Below are positions 25,085 through 33,911 of a stretch of 38,132 bases of DNA, piece by piece. Within the stretch, counting starts at the first letter, position 1; each line of letters begins with the position of its first letter. The translations under genes were made by a program, and so were the position numbers. Under the pieces are notes generated by a model that saw nothing but the letters and a program-made list of their open reading frames with translations, was not told the DNA's origin and did not search any database. Origin of the DNA: Alphaproteobacteria bacterium (GTDB lineage Bacteria > Pseudomonadota > Alphaproteobacteria > Acetobacterales > Acetobacteraceae). The DNA lies in contig JAPLOI010000006.1 in assembly GCA_026400815.1 (NCBI GenBank), positions 1 through 38,132 of the forward strand, written 5' to 3'.

Positions 25085-25150
25085 CCGTGAGGAATAGCGC
25101 GGATGGCGGGGAAGGGGAGGGGGCTTGCCAATCGGAGCGCGGCGGGCCGT

Positions 25151-25825
25151 TCAGCCGAGCATGCGCCGGATGCGGCTGGCGATGCGCCTGGGCAGGCTGC
25201 GCGGCGGTGCGGGTGGCGGTTCCGGCAGCGGGGTGGGGGCGCCGGTGAACAGGCCTGGCAGGTCGTAGATGAAGGTTTCCGGCGTGGGGGCGGTCTTGGT
25301 GCCGAAGAGGCAGGAGTTCAGGAAGGCGGGGCGGGTGATGCCGACGACGGAATGGATCTCGGCGGGGAACTCATGCAGCGTGCCGTCGATCCGGAAGCCC
25401 ATCTGCGGCGGGAACATCGCCGCCAGCGCCTCCGTTGAGAAGCGGAAATAGTCGCTGGGATAGGCGTGCAGGTGGAAGGTCTGGTGCGTTTGAATGAACA
25501 GGCGGCCGCCGATTTTGAGGCATTTCAGGATCTCATGGGCGGCGAGGAACGGGTATTTCAGGTGCTCGAAGGTGGAGAGCGAGATGATCGCGTCGAAGCT
25601 TTCGGGGGCGAAGGCCTCGGACAGCGAATGGGCGTCGGCCACCACATCGACATCAAGGCCGGCCTGGAAATCGGTGCCGATGTATTCGGCGGCGCTGGGG
25701 AAGAGGGCGCGGGAGATCGACGGCTTGTCGGGCTGGGAGCGGCAGGTGCCGAGCTCCAGGATCCGCGCCGCCGGGATCTGGCGGACATCGAGGATGAAGC
25801 GGTTCCAGATGTTCTCGTCGGTCAT
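25151..25825 (-). CDS. Class I SAM-dependent methyltransferase
   Basis: The 224-residue protein carries motif I (ILELGTCRSQP), an acidic residue after the second strand (VADAHSL), the post-motif FDAIISLSTFEHLKYPFLAAHEI with the F-E-H typical of small-molecule methyltransferases, and IGGRLFIQTHQTF for motif III. The C-terminus is a proline-rich, basic tail (PLPEPPPAPPRSLPRRIASRIRRMLG). The substrate is unknown; similar proteins occur in glycan clusters. The ATG at 25825 has GGAG 5 nt upstream. The gene stands alone between the TRIC gene and the degenerate dnaJ tail. Confidence 0.8.
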   Translation of the reverse strand: MTDENIWNRFILDVRQIPAARILELGTCRSQPDKPSISRALFPSAAEYIGTDFQAGLDVDVVADAHSLSEAFAPESFDAIISLSTFEHLKYPFLAAHEILKCLKIGGRLFIQTHQTFHLHAYPSDYFRFSTEALAAMFPPQMGFRIDGTLHEFPAEIHSVVGITRPAFLNSCLFGTKTAPTPETFIYDLPGLFTGAPTPLPEPPPAPPRSLPRRIASRIRRMLG

Positions 25826-26022
25826 GGCGGCTCCGCGGAGGGTTTGCGGGGAGGCGGGGCGGCCGGTCCCCGTGCCTGCGGGACTACCGTGCGATCGGTG
25901 AGGCATCGCACGGATGACCGAGTCGCGGTGTGTTGGGGGCGGGGAGTGATGGTGCGGCCTGGTGCTGGGCCGGAGGGGGACAAAGGAAGAGGCGTTGGTC
26001 GGCTGAAGGGGGCTGGGGCCGT

Positions 26023-26084
26023 CGGCGCCCTGGCCTTAGCTTCGCCCGCCTTCGAAGAATTTCTTCGCCTTTGCCAACAAGCCT
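26023..26084 (-). pseudogene. Degenerate copy of the dnaJ 3' end (copy A)
   Basis: 62 bp match 26831-26897 at 55 of 62 positions with one 5-nt gap. On the minus strand it still reads GLLAKAKKFFEGGRS-stop against [15 protein letters not shown]-stop of dnaJ, with the stop codon at 26036-26038. It lies just past the end of higA, so the higBA module lies between two direct repeats about 0.8 kb apart. It is either the displaced original dnaJ end or a member of a dispersed repeat family. The rest of 25826-26108 shows no gene. Confidence 0.65.
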
Positions 26085-26108
26085 CTCCAGGCCGCTCAGA
26101 TTGACTCT

Positions 26109-26399
26109 TCAGCCGGGCTGCAGCGCATCGCGGATGAGCTGCGGCTTGCGTGAGATTGCCTGGAGATAGGCGGCGGCGGGGGCATCGGGTGCGCGGCGGC
26201 CCTGCTCCCAGTTTTTCAGCGTGGCGAGTGGGATCCGGTAGGCTTCGGCGAATTCGTGCTGGGACATGTGGAGCTGCTGGCGGATCGCGCGGACGTCTGG
26301 CACTTCGACCACGTGGACGGTGGCGGCGGCCGTTTTGCCATCGGTGTGGGCGACGGCTTCCTGCATTCCTTCGATCAGATCCTTGGCGAAATTGCTCAT
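26109..26399 (-). CDS. HigA/NadS-type XRE antitoxin
   Basis: The 96-residue protein has an N-terminal segment (NFAKDLIEGMQEAVAH, then HVVEVPDVRAIRQQL) and a helix-turn-helix of the XRE class, LHMSQHEFAEAYRIPLATLKNWEQGRRAPDAPAAAYLQAI, the conserved form in antitoxins placed after a HigB2-like toxin. It should bind the toxin and the operon promoter. The ATG at 26399 is preceded by AAGGA inside the toxin gene; the intergenic gap is 4 bp. Toxin-before-antitoxin order is normal for this class. Confidence 0.88.
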   Translation of the reverse strand: MSNFAKDLIEGMQEAVAHTDGKTAAATVHVVEVPDVRAIRQQLHMSQHEFAEAYRIPLATLKNWEQGRRAPDAPAAAYLQAISRKPQLIRDALQPG

Positions 26400-26403
26400 C
26401 GAA

Positions 26404-26754
26404 CTATCCTTTTCGGTCGTAGCCCTGCTTGAGGGTGGTGGCCAGGGCCCGCACCTGTTTCTTCTCATCCGGCGTCATGTTCTCCCGCTGGGCCTTGGCG
26501 TAGACCAGCAGCAGGAAGATCGGCATCTGGGGGTCGTGGTAGAAATAGACCACCCGCGCGCCGCCGCGCTTGCCGGTGCCCTGGCGTCGCCAGCGGATTT
26601 TGCGTACGCCGCCGATTTCCGGGATCAGATCGCCGGACTCCGGATTGCGGGCGATGAAATCGACGAAGGCGGCGCGGTCTGCGTCATCCCAGACATCGCG
26701 CGCCTGACGCTGGAATAGCGGCAGCTCGACGACGGTGATCGGGATGCTTGGCAC
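26404..26754 (-). CDS. HigB2-like RelE-superfamily toxin
   Basis: The 116-residue protein shows TVVELPLFQRQARDVW, FIARNPESGDLIPEIGGVRKIRWRRQGTGKRGGARVVYFYH and IFLLLVYAKAQRENMTPDEKKQV, the full pattern of the HigB2/NadT group of ribosome-dependent mRNA interferases. The start is taken as GTG at 26754: TATATT ends 6 nt before it with no Shine-Dalgarno (leaderless). A TTG at 26772 also opens the frame, but it would put the promoter -10 inside the gene. It begins 95 bp after the dnaJ stop. Confidence 0.87.
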   Translation of the reverse strand: MPSIPITVVELPLFQRQARDVWDDADRAAFVDFIARNPESGDLIPEIGGVRKIRWRRQGTGKRGGARVVYFYHDPQMPIFLLLVYAKAQRENMTPDEKKQVRALATTLKQGYDRKG

Positions 26755-26760
26755 CGCTTT

Positions 26761-26788
26761 AATATACGCCAATGGCGCCCTAGTGCAA
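26761..26788 (-). promoter_or_regulatory. higBA promoter, leaderless type
   Basis: Minus strand TTGCAC (26788-26783), 16-nt spacer, TATATT (26766-26761), then 6 nt to the GTG. The -10 matches five of six consensus bases. A GGGGCCTAAGGCCCC palindrome lies a little upstream (about 26804-26818) and could be the dnaJ terminator hairpin or an operator. Confidence 0.55.
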
Positions 26789-26830
26789 TGCGAAAGGGGT
26801 CTGGGGCCTAAGGCCCCAGCGGGTCGAGGG

Positions 26831-26897
26831 CGGCGCCCTCGCCTTGCTTTAGCTTCGGCCGCCTTCGAAGAATTCCTTCACCTTGGCGAAGAAGCCT
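26831..26897 (-). repeat. dnaJ 3' end, copy B of the flanking direct repeat
   Basis: This segment encodes the last 15 codons and stop of dnaJ and 18 bp beyond, and matches copy A at 26023-26084. It is the intact member of the pair that brackets higBA. Confidence 0.7.
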
Positions 26898-27979
26898 TCG
26901 GATTCCGGGCTGCCCTTGGTGCTGCCTTTGCCTTCGGCCTCGAATTCCTCCAGCAGCTCGCGCTGGCGCTTGGTGAGACTTTGCGGGGTTTCGACGGCGA
27001 CCTGGATGTACATGTCGCCGCGGGCGGCGCTGCGCAACACGGAAAAACCTTTACCGCGTAGGCGGAATTGTTCGCCGGACTGGGTGCCGGCGGGGATTTT
27101 GACGCGGGCCTTGGTGCCGTCGATGGCGGGGACTTCCACCTCGCCGCCCAGGGCGGCCTGGGTCATGCGCAGGGGGACGCGGCAGAAGATGTTGGCGCCG
27201 TCGCGCTGGAAGATGTCGTGCGGGCGGAGGCCGACATGGACGTAGAGGTCGCCCGCGGGCGCGCCGGGGCCGCCGGCTTCGCCTTCGCCGGAGAGGCGGA
27301 TGCGGGTGCCGTCTTCCACGCCGGCGGGGATTTGCACGGAGAGGGTGCGTTCGCGCTGGACGGTGCCGGCACCCTGGCAGATGCGGCAGGGGTTGCGGAT
27401 GGTCTGGCCGCGGCCCTGGCAGGTGACGCAGGTGCGTTCGACGAGGAAGAAGCCCTGCTGCATGCGGACTTTGCCGGCGCCCTGGCAGGTGGGGCAGGTT
27501 TCGACCGCCTTGGCGTCTTTCGTTTCGGAGCCGGTGGCGTTGCAGGCTTCGCAGGAGACGCGGGTGGGGACGCGGAGCTGGACCTTGGTGCCGGCGAAGG
27601 CCTGGGAGAGGTCGATTTCCACCGCGGCGCGGATGTCGTTGCCGCCGCGCGGGCCGCGGCTGCGGCCGCCCATCTGGCCGAACATCTGGTCGAAGATGTC
27701 GCCGAGGCCGCCGCCGCCGAAATCGAAGCCGCCGGCCTGCTGGCCGCCGCCATTCTCGAAGGCGGCGTGGCCGAAGCGGTCGTAGGCGGCGCGCTTCTGC
27801 TCGTCCTTGAGGACGTCGTAGGCTTCGCTGACTTCCTTGAACTTGGCTTCGGCTGCGGCATCCCCGGGGTTGCGGTCTGGGTGGTACTGCATGGCGAGCT
27901 TGCGGTACGCCTTCTTGAGGTCGTCTGCGCTGGCGTCGCGGGCGGAGCCCAGGGTGGTGTAGTAGTCGGCCTTGGCCAT
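26849..27979 (-). CDS. dnaJ: Molecular chaperone DnaJ (Hsp40)
   Basis: The 376-residue co-chaperone stimulates DnaK ATPase. It has a J domain with HPD at 33-35, a Gly/Phe-rich linker, and four zinc-finger repeats ([32 protein letters not shown]). Two beta-barrel substrate domains and a C-terminal tail [15 protein letters not shown] follow. Length is normal. It lies downstream of dnaK, but 254 nt with three palindromes intervene, so its level may differ from that of dnaK. The final 15 codons belong to the repeat that also occurs at 26023-26084. Confidence 0.98.
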   Translation of the reverse strand: MAKADYYTTLGSARDASADDLKKAYRKLAMQYHPDRNPGDAAAEAKFKEVSEAYDVLKDEQKRAAYDRFGHAAFENGGGQQAGGFDFGGGGLGDIFDQMFGQMGGRSRGPRGGNDIRAAVEIDLSQAFAGTKVQLRVPTRVSCEACNATGSETKDAKAVETCPTCQGAGKVRMQQGFFLVERTCVTCQGRGQTIRNPCRICQGAGTVQRERTLSVQIPAGVEDGTRIRLSGEGEAGGPGAPAGDLYVHVGLRPHDIFQRDGANIFCRVPLRMTQAALGGEVEVPAIDGTKARVKIPAGTQSGEQFRLRGKGFSVLRSAARGDMYIQVAVETPQSLTKRQRELLEEFEAEGKGSTKGSPESEGFFAKVKEFFEGGRS

Positions 27980-28089
27980 GCGTCAGCCCTCAGTATGGCG
28001 CTGAAGATCAGGGCCCGCGGTTCCTTAGCGGTTTTCCCGGGACGGGGAAACTTGGAGGGCTTTTGGGTTTGTCCCTACCCCTCACCCAA

Positions 28090-28112
28090 CCCTCTCCCCC
28101 AAGGGGAGAGGG
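28090..28112. repeat. REP-like palindrome between dnaK and dnaJ
   Basis: Arms CCCTCTCCCC and GGGGAGAGGG (10 bp) with a CAA loop, preceded by CCTCACCCAAC. This box is common between genes in GC-rich proteobacteria. Confidence 0.65.
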
Positions 28113-28151
28113 CTTTCGGGGGCCTGTCTTCGGATGGCGCGGGTGTCGTTT

Positions 28152-28180
28152 GATGCGGAGAGGCTGGCCCTCTCCGCATC
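28152..28180. repeat. 12-bp inverted repeat between dnaK and dnaJ
   Basis: Arms GATGCGGAGAGG (28152-28163) and CCTCTCCGCATC (28169-28180) are perfectly complementary with a 5-nt loop. No U-tract follows on the minus strand. It is the middle one of three consecutive palindromes. Confidence 0.7.
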
Positions 28181-28198
28181 GGGTCGGAAAAGTTTTTT

Positions 28199-28222
28199 GG
28201 TTCTTTTTTTCAAAAAAGAACC
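28199..28222. repeat. AT-rich palindrome after dnaK
   Basis: GGTTCTTTTTT and AAAAAAGAACC (11-bp arms, 2-nt centre) begin 11 bp past the dnaK stop. The stem has T/A-runs instead of a G+C stem with a U-tract. I recall the related translated phrase FFFSKKN as frequent in Acetobacteraceae, so it may be part of a dispersed repeat. It may weaken read-through into dnaJ. Confidence 0.6.
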
Positions 28223-28233
28223 GCTTCCTTGCC

Positions 28234-30159
<1,926 letters not shown>

Positions 30160-30226
30160 GTGTGTCTCCTTTTAGCGGGTCCGGCCGGCCCGAAGCACCG
30201 GTTGGACCCCCGTTGTGACGTAGCCG

Positions 30227-30255
30227 ATGTATTCAGCGCCCCGCCTCGCGGCAAG
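30227..30255 (-). promoter_or_regulatory. Candidate RpoH (sigma32) promoter of dnaK
   Basis: Minus strand CTTGCC (30255-30250), 17-nt spacer, ATACAT (30232-30227) fits the alphaproteobacterial heat-shock pattern (CTTG, then an AT-rich -10) moderately well. It would give a leader of about 60 nt. It overlaps a 10-bp inverted repeat (30236-30245 / 30260-30269) that may be the grpE 3' hairpin. Confidence 0.4.
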
Positions 30256-30269
30256 GGGGGGCGGGGCGC
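30236..30269. repeat. GC-rich inverted repeat between grpE and dnaK
   Basis: Arms of 10 bp (30236-30245 and 30260-30269, core CGCCCCGCC / GGCGGGGCG) with a 14-nt loop, 16 nt after the grpE stop. There is no U-tract. It could stabilise the grpE mRNA or act on the dnaK promoter it overlaps. Confidence 0.5.
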
Positions 30270-30284
30270 GGAAATGATGAATTT

Positions 30285-30887
30285 TTAGGCAGTGGTGTTG
30301 AGCTTGGGGCCGTCGGCGGCGGGAGCCTTGGCGACGACGACCATGGCGGGGCGGAGCAGGCGGCCGTTGAGGGTCCAGGCCTGGGTCCAGGCCTGGATCA
30401 CAGTACCGGGAGGATGGTCCGCGGTTTCGTTCTCGGCCATCGCCTGGTGCAAATTGGGGTCGAAGGCGCTGCCGGTGGGGTCGGTGCCGGTGATGCCATT
30501 GCGTTCGAGCAGGCCGACGAAGCTGCGCTCGATGCCCTCGAAGCCATCGCGCAGCTTGGCCACGAGATCGGGCTCGCCGGGGGCGGCGGGGGGGACGGCG
30601 TGCAGGCCGCGGCGCAGGTTTTCGGCGGCTTCGGCTACGTCGCGGGCGAATTTCTGGACCGCGAACTGGCGGGTTTCATCGACGTCGCGCTTGGCGCGGG
30701 CGCGGACATTGGCCATTTCGGCCTCGGACCGCATCCAGCGGTCCTTCATCTCCGCGAGTTCGCCCTCAAGCGTGGCGATGCGCTCGGAGGCGGCCTGCAT
30801 CAGATGCTCCGGCGTTTGCGGAGCGGCGGGCTGGGCGTCGGCCGGATCCGCCTGGGGGGCGGGCTGGGGAGATGGTTCGGTGCTCAT
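30285..30887 (-). CDS. grpE: Nucleotide exchange factor GrpE
   Basis: The 200-residue protein releases ADP from DnaK. A disordered Pro/Ala-rich N-terminus is followed by the long coiled-coil helix (RIATLEGELAEMKDRWMRSEAEMANVRARAKRDVDETRQFAVQKFARDVAEAAENLRRGL) and the beta domain FDPNLHQAMAENETADHPPGTVIQ...GRLLRPAMVVVAK. The ATG has no Shine-Dalgarno. TAACTG ends 7 nt before it with TTGTGC 17 nt further up, so it might be leaderless, though this is weaker than for higB or relB. It is not next to hrcA: two signalling genes lie between. Confidence 0.97.
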   Translation of the reverse strand: MSTEPSPQPAPQADPADAQPAAPQTPEHLMQAASERIATLEGELAEMKDRWMRSEAEMANVRARAKRDVDETRQFAVQKFARDVAEAAENLRRGLHAVPPAAPGEPDLVAKLRDGFEGIERSFVGLLERNGITGTDPTGSAFDPNLHQAMAENETADHPPGTVIQAWTQAWTLNGRLLRPAMVVVAKAPAADGPKLNTTA

Positions 30888-30915
30888 GACACGTCAGTTA
30901 GTCGTCTGAGGGGGC

Positions 30916-30959
30916 TGGCACAAGGCGCAGGGGGCGGTGAAGGGCTGCGCCTTGTGCCA
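30916..30959. promoter_or_regulatory. Perfect 15-bp inverted repeat upstream of grpE
   Basis: Arms 30916-30930 (TGGCACAAGGCGCAG) and 30945-30959 (CTGCGCCTTGTGCCA) are exactly complementary around a 14-nt loop. It lies between the histidine kinase stop and the grpE start, with no U-tract in either direction. It is not the CIRCE sequence. It may be a transcript-end hairpin of the kinase gene, or an operator, since it ends at a possible CTTGTG -35 element for grpE. Confidence 0.65.
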
Positions 30960-30964
30960 CGGGC

Positions 30965-33853
30965 TTATGCGGCTTCCGCAGGGGAAGGGGCAGGGGTGGA
31001 AGAGGCGGGGCGGGGGGCGAGGGCGCGCAGGCCGTCATCCACCAGGGGGGCGAGGGCTTCCACGGCGGCGGGGTCGATCGGGGCGCCGCTGCGGACGGCG
31101 CGTTCCATGGTGCGCAGGGCGGTGGCCAGGGCATCGAGGCCGACGGTGCCGGCGCTGCCGGCCAGGGCGTGGGCTTCGCGGGCCAGGCCTGGGCCGTCGG
31201 CTTCGGCGGCCAGGATGCGCAGGCGGGCGAACTGGTCCGGCGCTTCCTCTGTGAAGGCGCCGGCGATCATGGCGGCGGTTTCTTCGCCCAGCGCTTCCGC
31301 CAGCGCGACCAGTGCGGCGGGCACGGGGGGGATGGCGGATTTGGGGGCGGGCGGGGGCTCCGCGATGGTGCGGGCCATGGCCTCGGCGAGCCGGTGGAGG
31401 GTGACGGGCTTGGTGACGAAGCCGTCCATGCCGGCGGCGATGGCCTCGGCCTCGTCGCTGCGGAAGGCGTTGGCGGAGAGGCCGATGATGGGGATGCGGG
31501 ATTCCGGGCCGGGCAGGGCGCGAATGGCGCGGGTGGCGGCCAGGCCATCCATCTCCGGCATCATCACGTCCATCAGCACGAGGTCGTAGCCGCCTTCCTG
31601 CACGGCGGCCAGGGCGGCGCGGCCATCGGTGACGGCGGCGACGCGGCAGCCCAGGCGTTCTGCCATGCGGGTGGCGACACGGCGGTTCACGCGGTTGTCT
31701 TCGGCGAGCAGGACGGTGAGGTGGTGGCCGGCGACGATGGCCTCCGGGCCCGGTCCCTCGGGCTGGCTGGCCAGCTCCGCGGGGGCTTCGGCGACGTGGA
31801 TTTCGAAGCTGAAGGCGCTGCCCTGGCCCGGCGTGCTTTCGACGGCGATGGTGCCGCCCATGGCCTGGACGAGGCGGCGGGAGATGGCCAGGCCCAGCCC
31901 GCTGCCGCCGAAGCGGCGGGTGATGGAGCCATCCATCTGGGTGAATTCCTGGAACAGCTGGTGCAGCACCTCTGGCGCGATGCCGATGCCGGTATCGGTA
32001 ACGGCGAAGGACAGGCGCCAGCCGCCGGGGGCCGGGGTGGCGGCCAGCTTGGCCTCGACGCGGCCGGCGCGGGTGAACTTCACGGCGTTGCCGAGCAGGT
32101 TGAGCAGCACCTGGCGCAGGCGGTAGGCGTCGCCCATGACGCGGGCGGGCAAAGTGGGGTCGAGCTGGCATTCCAGGGCGAGGCCCTGCTCGGCGGCGCG
32201 CGGGGCGACCATCTCGACGGCGCCGCGCAGCATCTGGGCGGGGTCGAAGGGCAGGGATTCCAGCTCGATGCCCTGCTGGTCGATCTTGGAGAAATCCAGG
32301 ATGTCGTTCAGCAGGTCGAGCAGGTGCTGGCCGGATTGGCGGATGACGGCGACGAAGCGGGCCTGTTCCGGCTCGTGGGCGATGTCGGCCAGGAGTTCCG
32401 CCACGCCCAGGATGCCGTTGAGCGGCGTGCGGATCTCGTGGGACATGACGGCGAGGAACTGGGCGCGGGCGCGCGAGGCGGCCTCGGCGGCGTCGCGGGC
32501 GGCGACCAGGGCGGCCTGGGCGTTTTCCCAATCGGTGACGTCGCGGAAGGCGCGCACGGAGGAGCCGTCGGGCAGCTGGATGGTGCGGATTTCCAGCCAG
32601 ATGCCGTTGGGGCGGCGGCGGCGATAGGTGCCGGGCATGGACCGCTCGGGGGTGGGCGATTCGGCGATGGTGCGGACCAGCTCGGGGGCGGTGCCGGTGC
32701 CGAACTCGCCGGTGGCGCGCTGCCAGGCGACGAGATCGGCGAAGCGGCTGCCGGCGCCGAAGCTGGGCGGGATATCGAGCAACTCGGCGGCGCGGCCGTT
32801 GATGAGGGCGATGTCGCCGCGCGGGTCGACCATGATGATGCCCTGGCCGACATTCTCGATGGCGACCTGGGTGATGGTGCGGGCATCGGCGAGTTCGTGC
32901 TGGCCGTGGCGGATGGCCCAGCCGAGCAGCAGCAGCAGCAAAGTGAGGCCGCCGCCGATGACGCTGACGGCCGCGGCCGACTCCTCGAAGGCGTCCAGCG
33001 CTTCGTCTTGTGCGAGGCCGACCGAGACGAGCAGGGGGTAGCCTGGGACGCGGGCGAAGGTCTCGATGCGCACGGTGCCATCGGCCGGGTCGGTCCAGGT
33101 GAAGCTGCCTTCGGTGGCCAGGGCGGCTGCGGCGATCGCGGGGGAGGTGGAGGTCTCGCCGATCGGGGCGGTACTGGAGCCGCCGCCGGCGCGGGCGCGG
33201 ATGACCCCGTCCAGCCCCATCAGGGTGACGGTGCCGCGCTTGCCGACATCGATCGCCGCGTAGAACTGGGTGAGGTAGCTCGGCGGCAGGGAGAGCACGA
33301 CAACGCCATCGAACGCGCCGGCCTGGGTTTTCAGCATGCGGACGAACTGGATCGTCCAGGCCCGGGAGATACGGCCGAGCACGGGGACGCTGACGTAGAG
33401 ATGGTCGCGCAGCGGGGCATCGGCCGGCTGGTCGGCGAAGTGGCGGAAATGCGGGCGGTCTGACAGGTCGAGCCGTTCGGTGACCGGGCGAAGATTGCTG
33501 AGGGCGACGATGCCGTTGCGGTCGGTGGTGGCGATCTGCAGGGCCAGGCGCATTTCCGGCCCGGTGCCTTCGACCCAGGGGCGGAGATCGAGGTTGTTGC
33601 CCTCGCGCTGATGCAGGGCGCGGACGAAGAGCAGGGTCTGGTCGACCTCGTGGATGGTGCGCAGCATCGACTCGCGGAAGGCGCGGGCGAGGTTGGCGCC
33701 ATTGGCGCGTGCGTGCCCCATTGCCTCTGCCCGTTCATGGGCGATGAGCAGGCCGATGCCGAGCCACATCACGGCGATGCCCAGGATGGGCCAGATCCAG
33801 GCCGGAGCGGCGGCGAGCAGCAGGCGAAGCCCGCGGGTTGGCGTGCGTCGCAT
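30965..33853 (-). CDS. Hybrid sensor histidine kinase with REC and Hpt domains
   Basis: The 962-residue inner-membrane kinase has TM1 (about 18-38), a periplasmic Cache-like sensor (about 45-295, LDLSDRPHFRHFADQPADAPLRDHLYVSVPVLG) and TM2 (about 300-320). A PAS domain follows, then HisKA with phospho-acceptor H472 (SHEIRTPLNG), a HATPase domain (NLLGNAVKF; TDTGIGIAPE; GGSGLGLAI), REC with D762 (LVLMDVMMPEMDG) and Hpt with H895 (AHALAGSAG). It is a complete His-Asp-His phosphorelay that still needs an output regulator. The adjacent REC-EAL protein has D74 and is the obvious partner by position, 58 bp upstream on the same strand. The signal is unknown. Confidence 0.93.
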   Translation of the reverse strand: MRRTPTRGLRLLLAAAPAWIWPILGIAVMWLGIGLLIAHERAEAMGHARANGANLARAFRESMLRTIHEVDQTLLFVRALHQREGNNLDLRPWVEGTGPEMRLALQIATTDRNGIVALSNLRPVTERLDLSDRPHFRHFADQPADAPLRDHLYVSVPVLGRISRAWTIQFVRMLKTQAGAFDGVVVLSLPPSYLTQFYAAIDVGKRGTVTLMGLDGVIRARAGGGSSTAPIGETSTSPAIAAAALATEGSFTWTDPADGTVRIETFARVPGYPLLVSVGLAQDEALDAFEESAAAVSVIGGGLTLLLLLLGWAIRHGQHELADARTITQVAIENVGQGIIMVDPRGDIALINGRAAELLDIPPSFGAGSRFADLVAWQRATGEFGTGTAPELVRTIAESPTPERSMPGTYRRRRPNGIWLEIRTIQLPDGSSVRAFRDVTDWENAQAALVAARDAAEAASRARAQFLAVMSHEIRTPLNGILGVAELLADIAHEPEQARFVAVIRQSGQHLLDLLNDILDFSKIDQQGIELESLPFDPAQMLRGAVEMVAPRAAEQGLALECQLDPTLPARVMGDAYRLRQVLLNLLGNAVKFTRAGRVEAKLAATPAPGGWRLSFAVTDTGIGIAPEVLHQLFQEFTQMDGSITRRFGGSGLGLAISRRLVQAMGGTIAVESTPGQGSAFSFEIHVAEAPAELASQPEGPGPEAIVAGHHLTVLLAEDNRVNRRVATRMAERLGCRVAAVTDGRAALAAVQEGGYDLVLMDVMMPEMDGLAATRAIRALPGPESRIPIIGLSANAFRSDEAEAIAAGMDGFVTKPVTLHRLAEAMARTIAEPPPAPKSAIPPVPAALVALAEALGEETAAMIAGAFTEEAPDQFARLRILAAEADGPGLAREAHALAGSAGTVGLDALATALRTMERAVRSGAPIDPAAVEALAPLVDDGLRALAPRPASSTPAPSPAEAA

Positions 33854-33911
33854 GGCGGCTATTGCCTTGTCTGCGTGGTTGGGTGGGCTGCCTGGCGGTG
33901 CGGCCGGGGCA

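Noticed and set aside
28078-28225. CRISPR-like repeat cluster between dnaK and dnaJ
   Set aside because: The three palindromes differ in sequence and there is no repeated unit with regular spacers.
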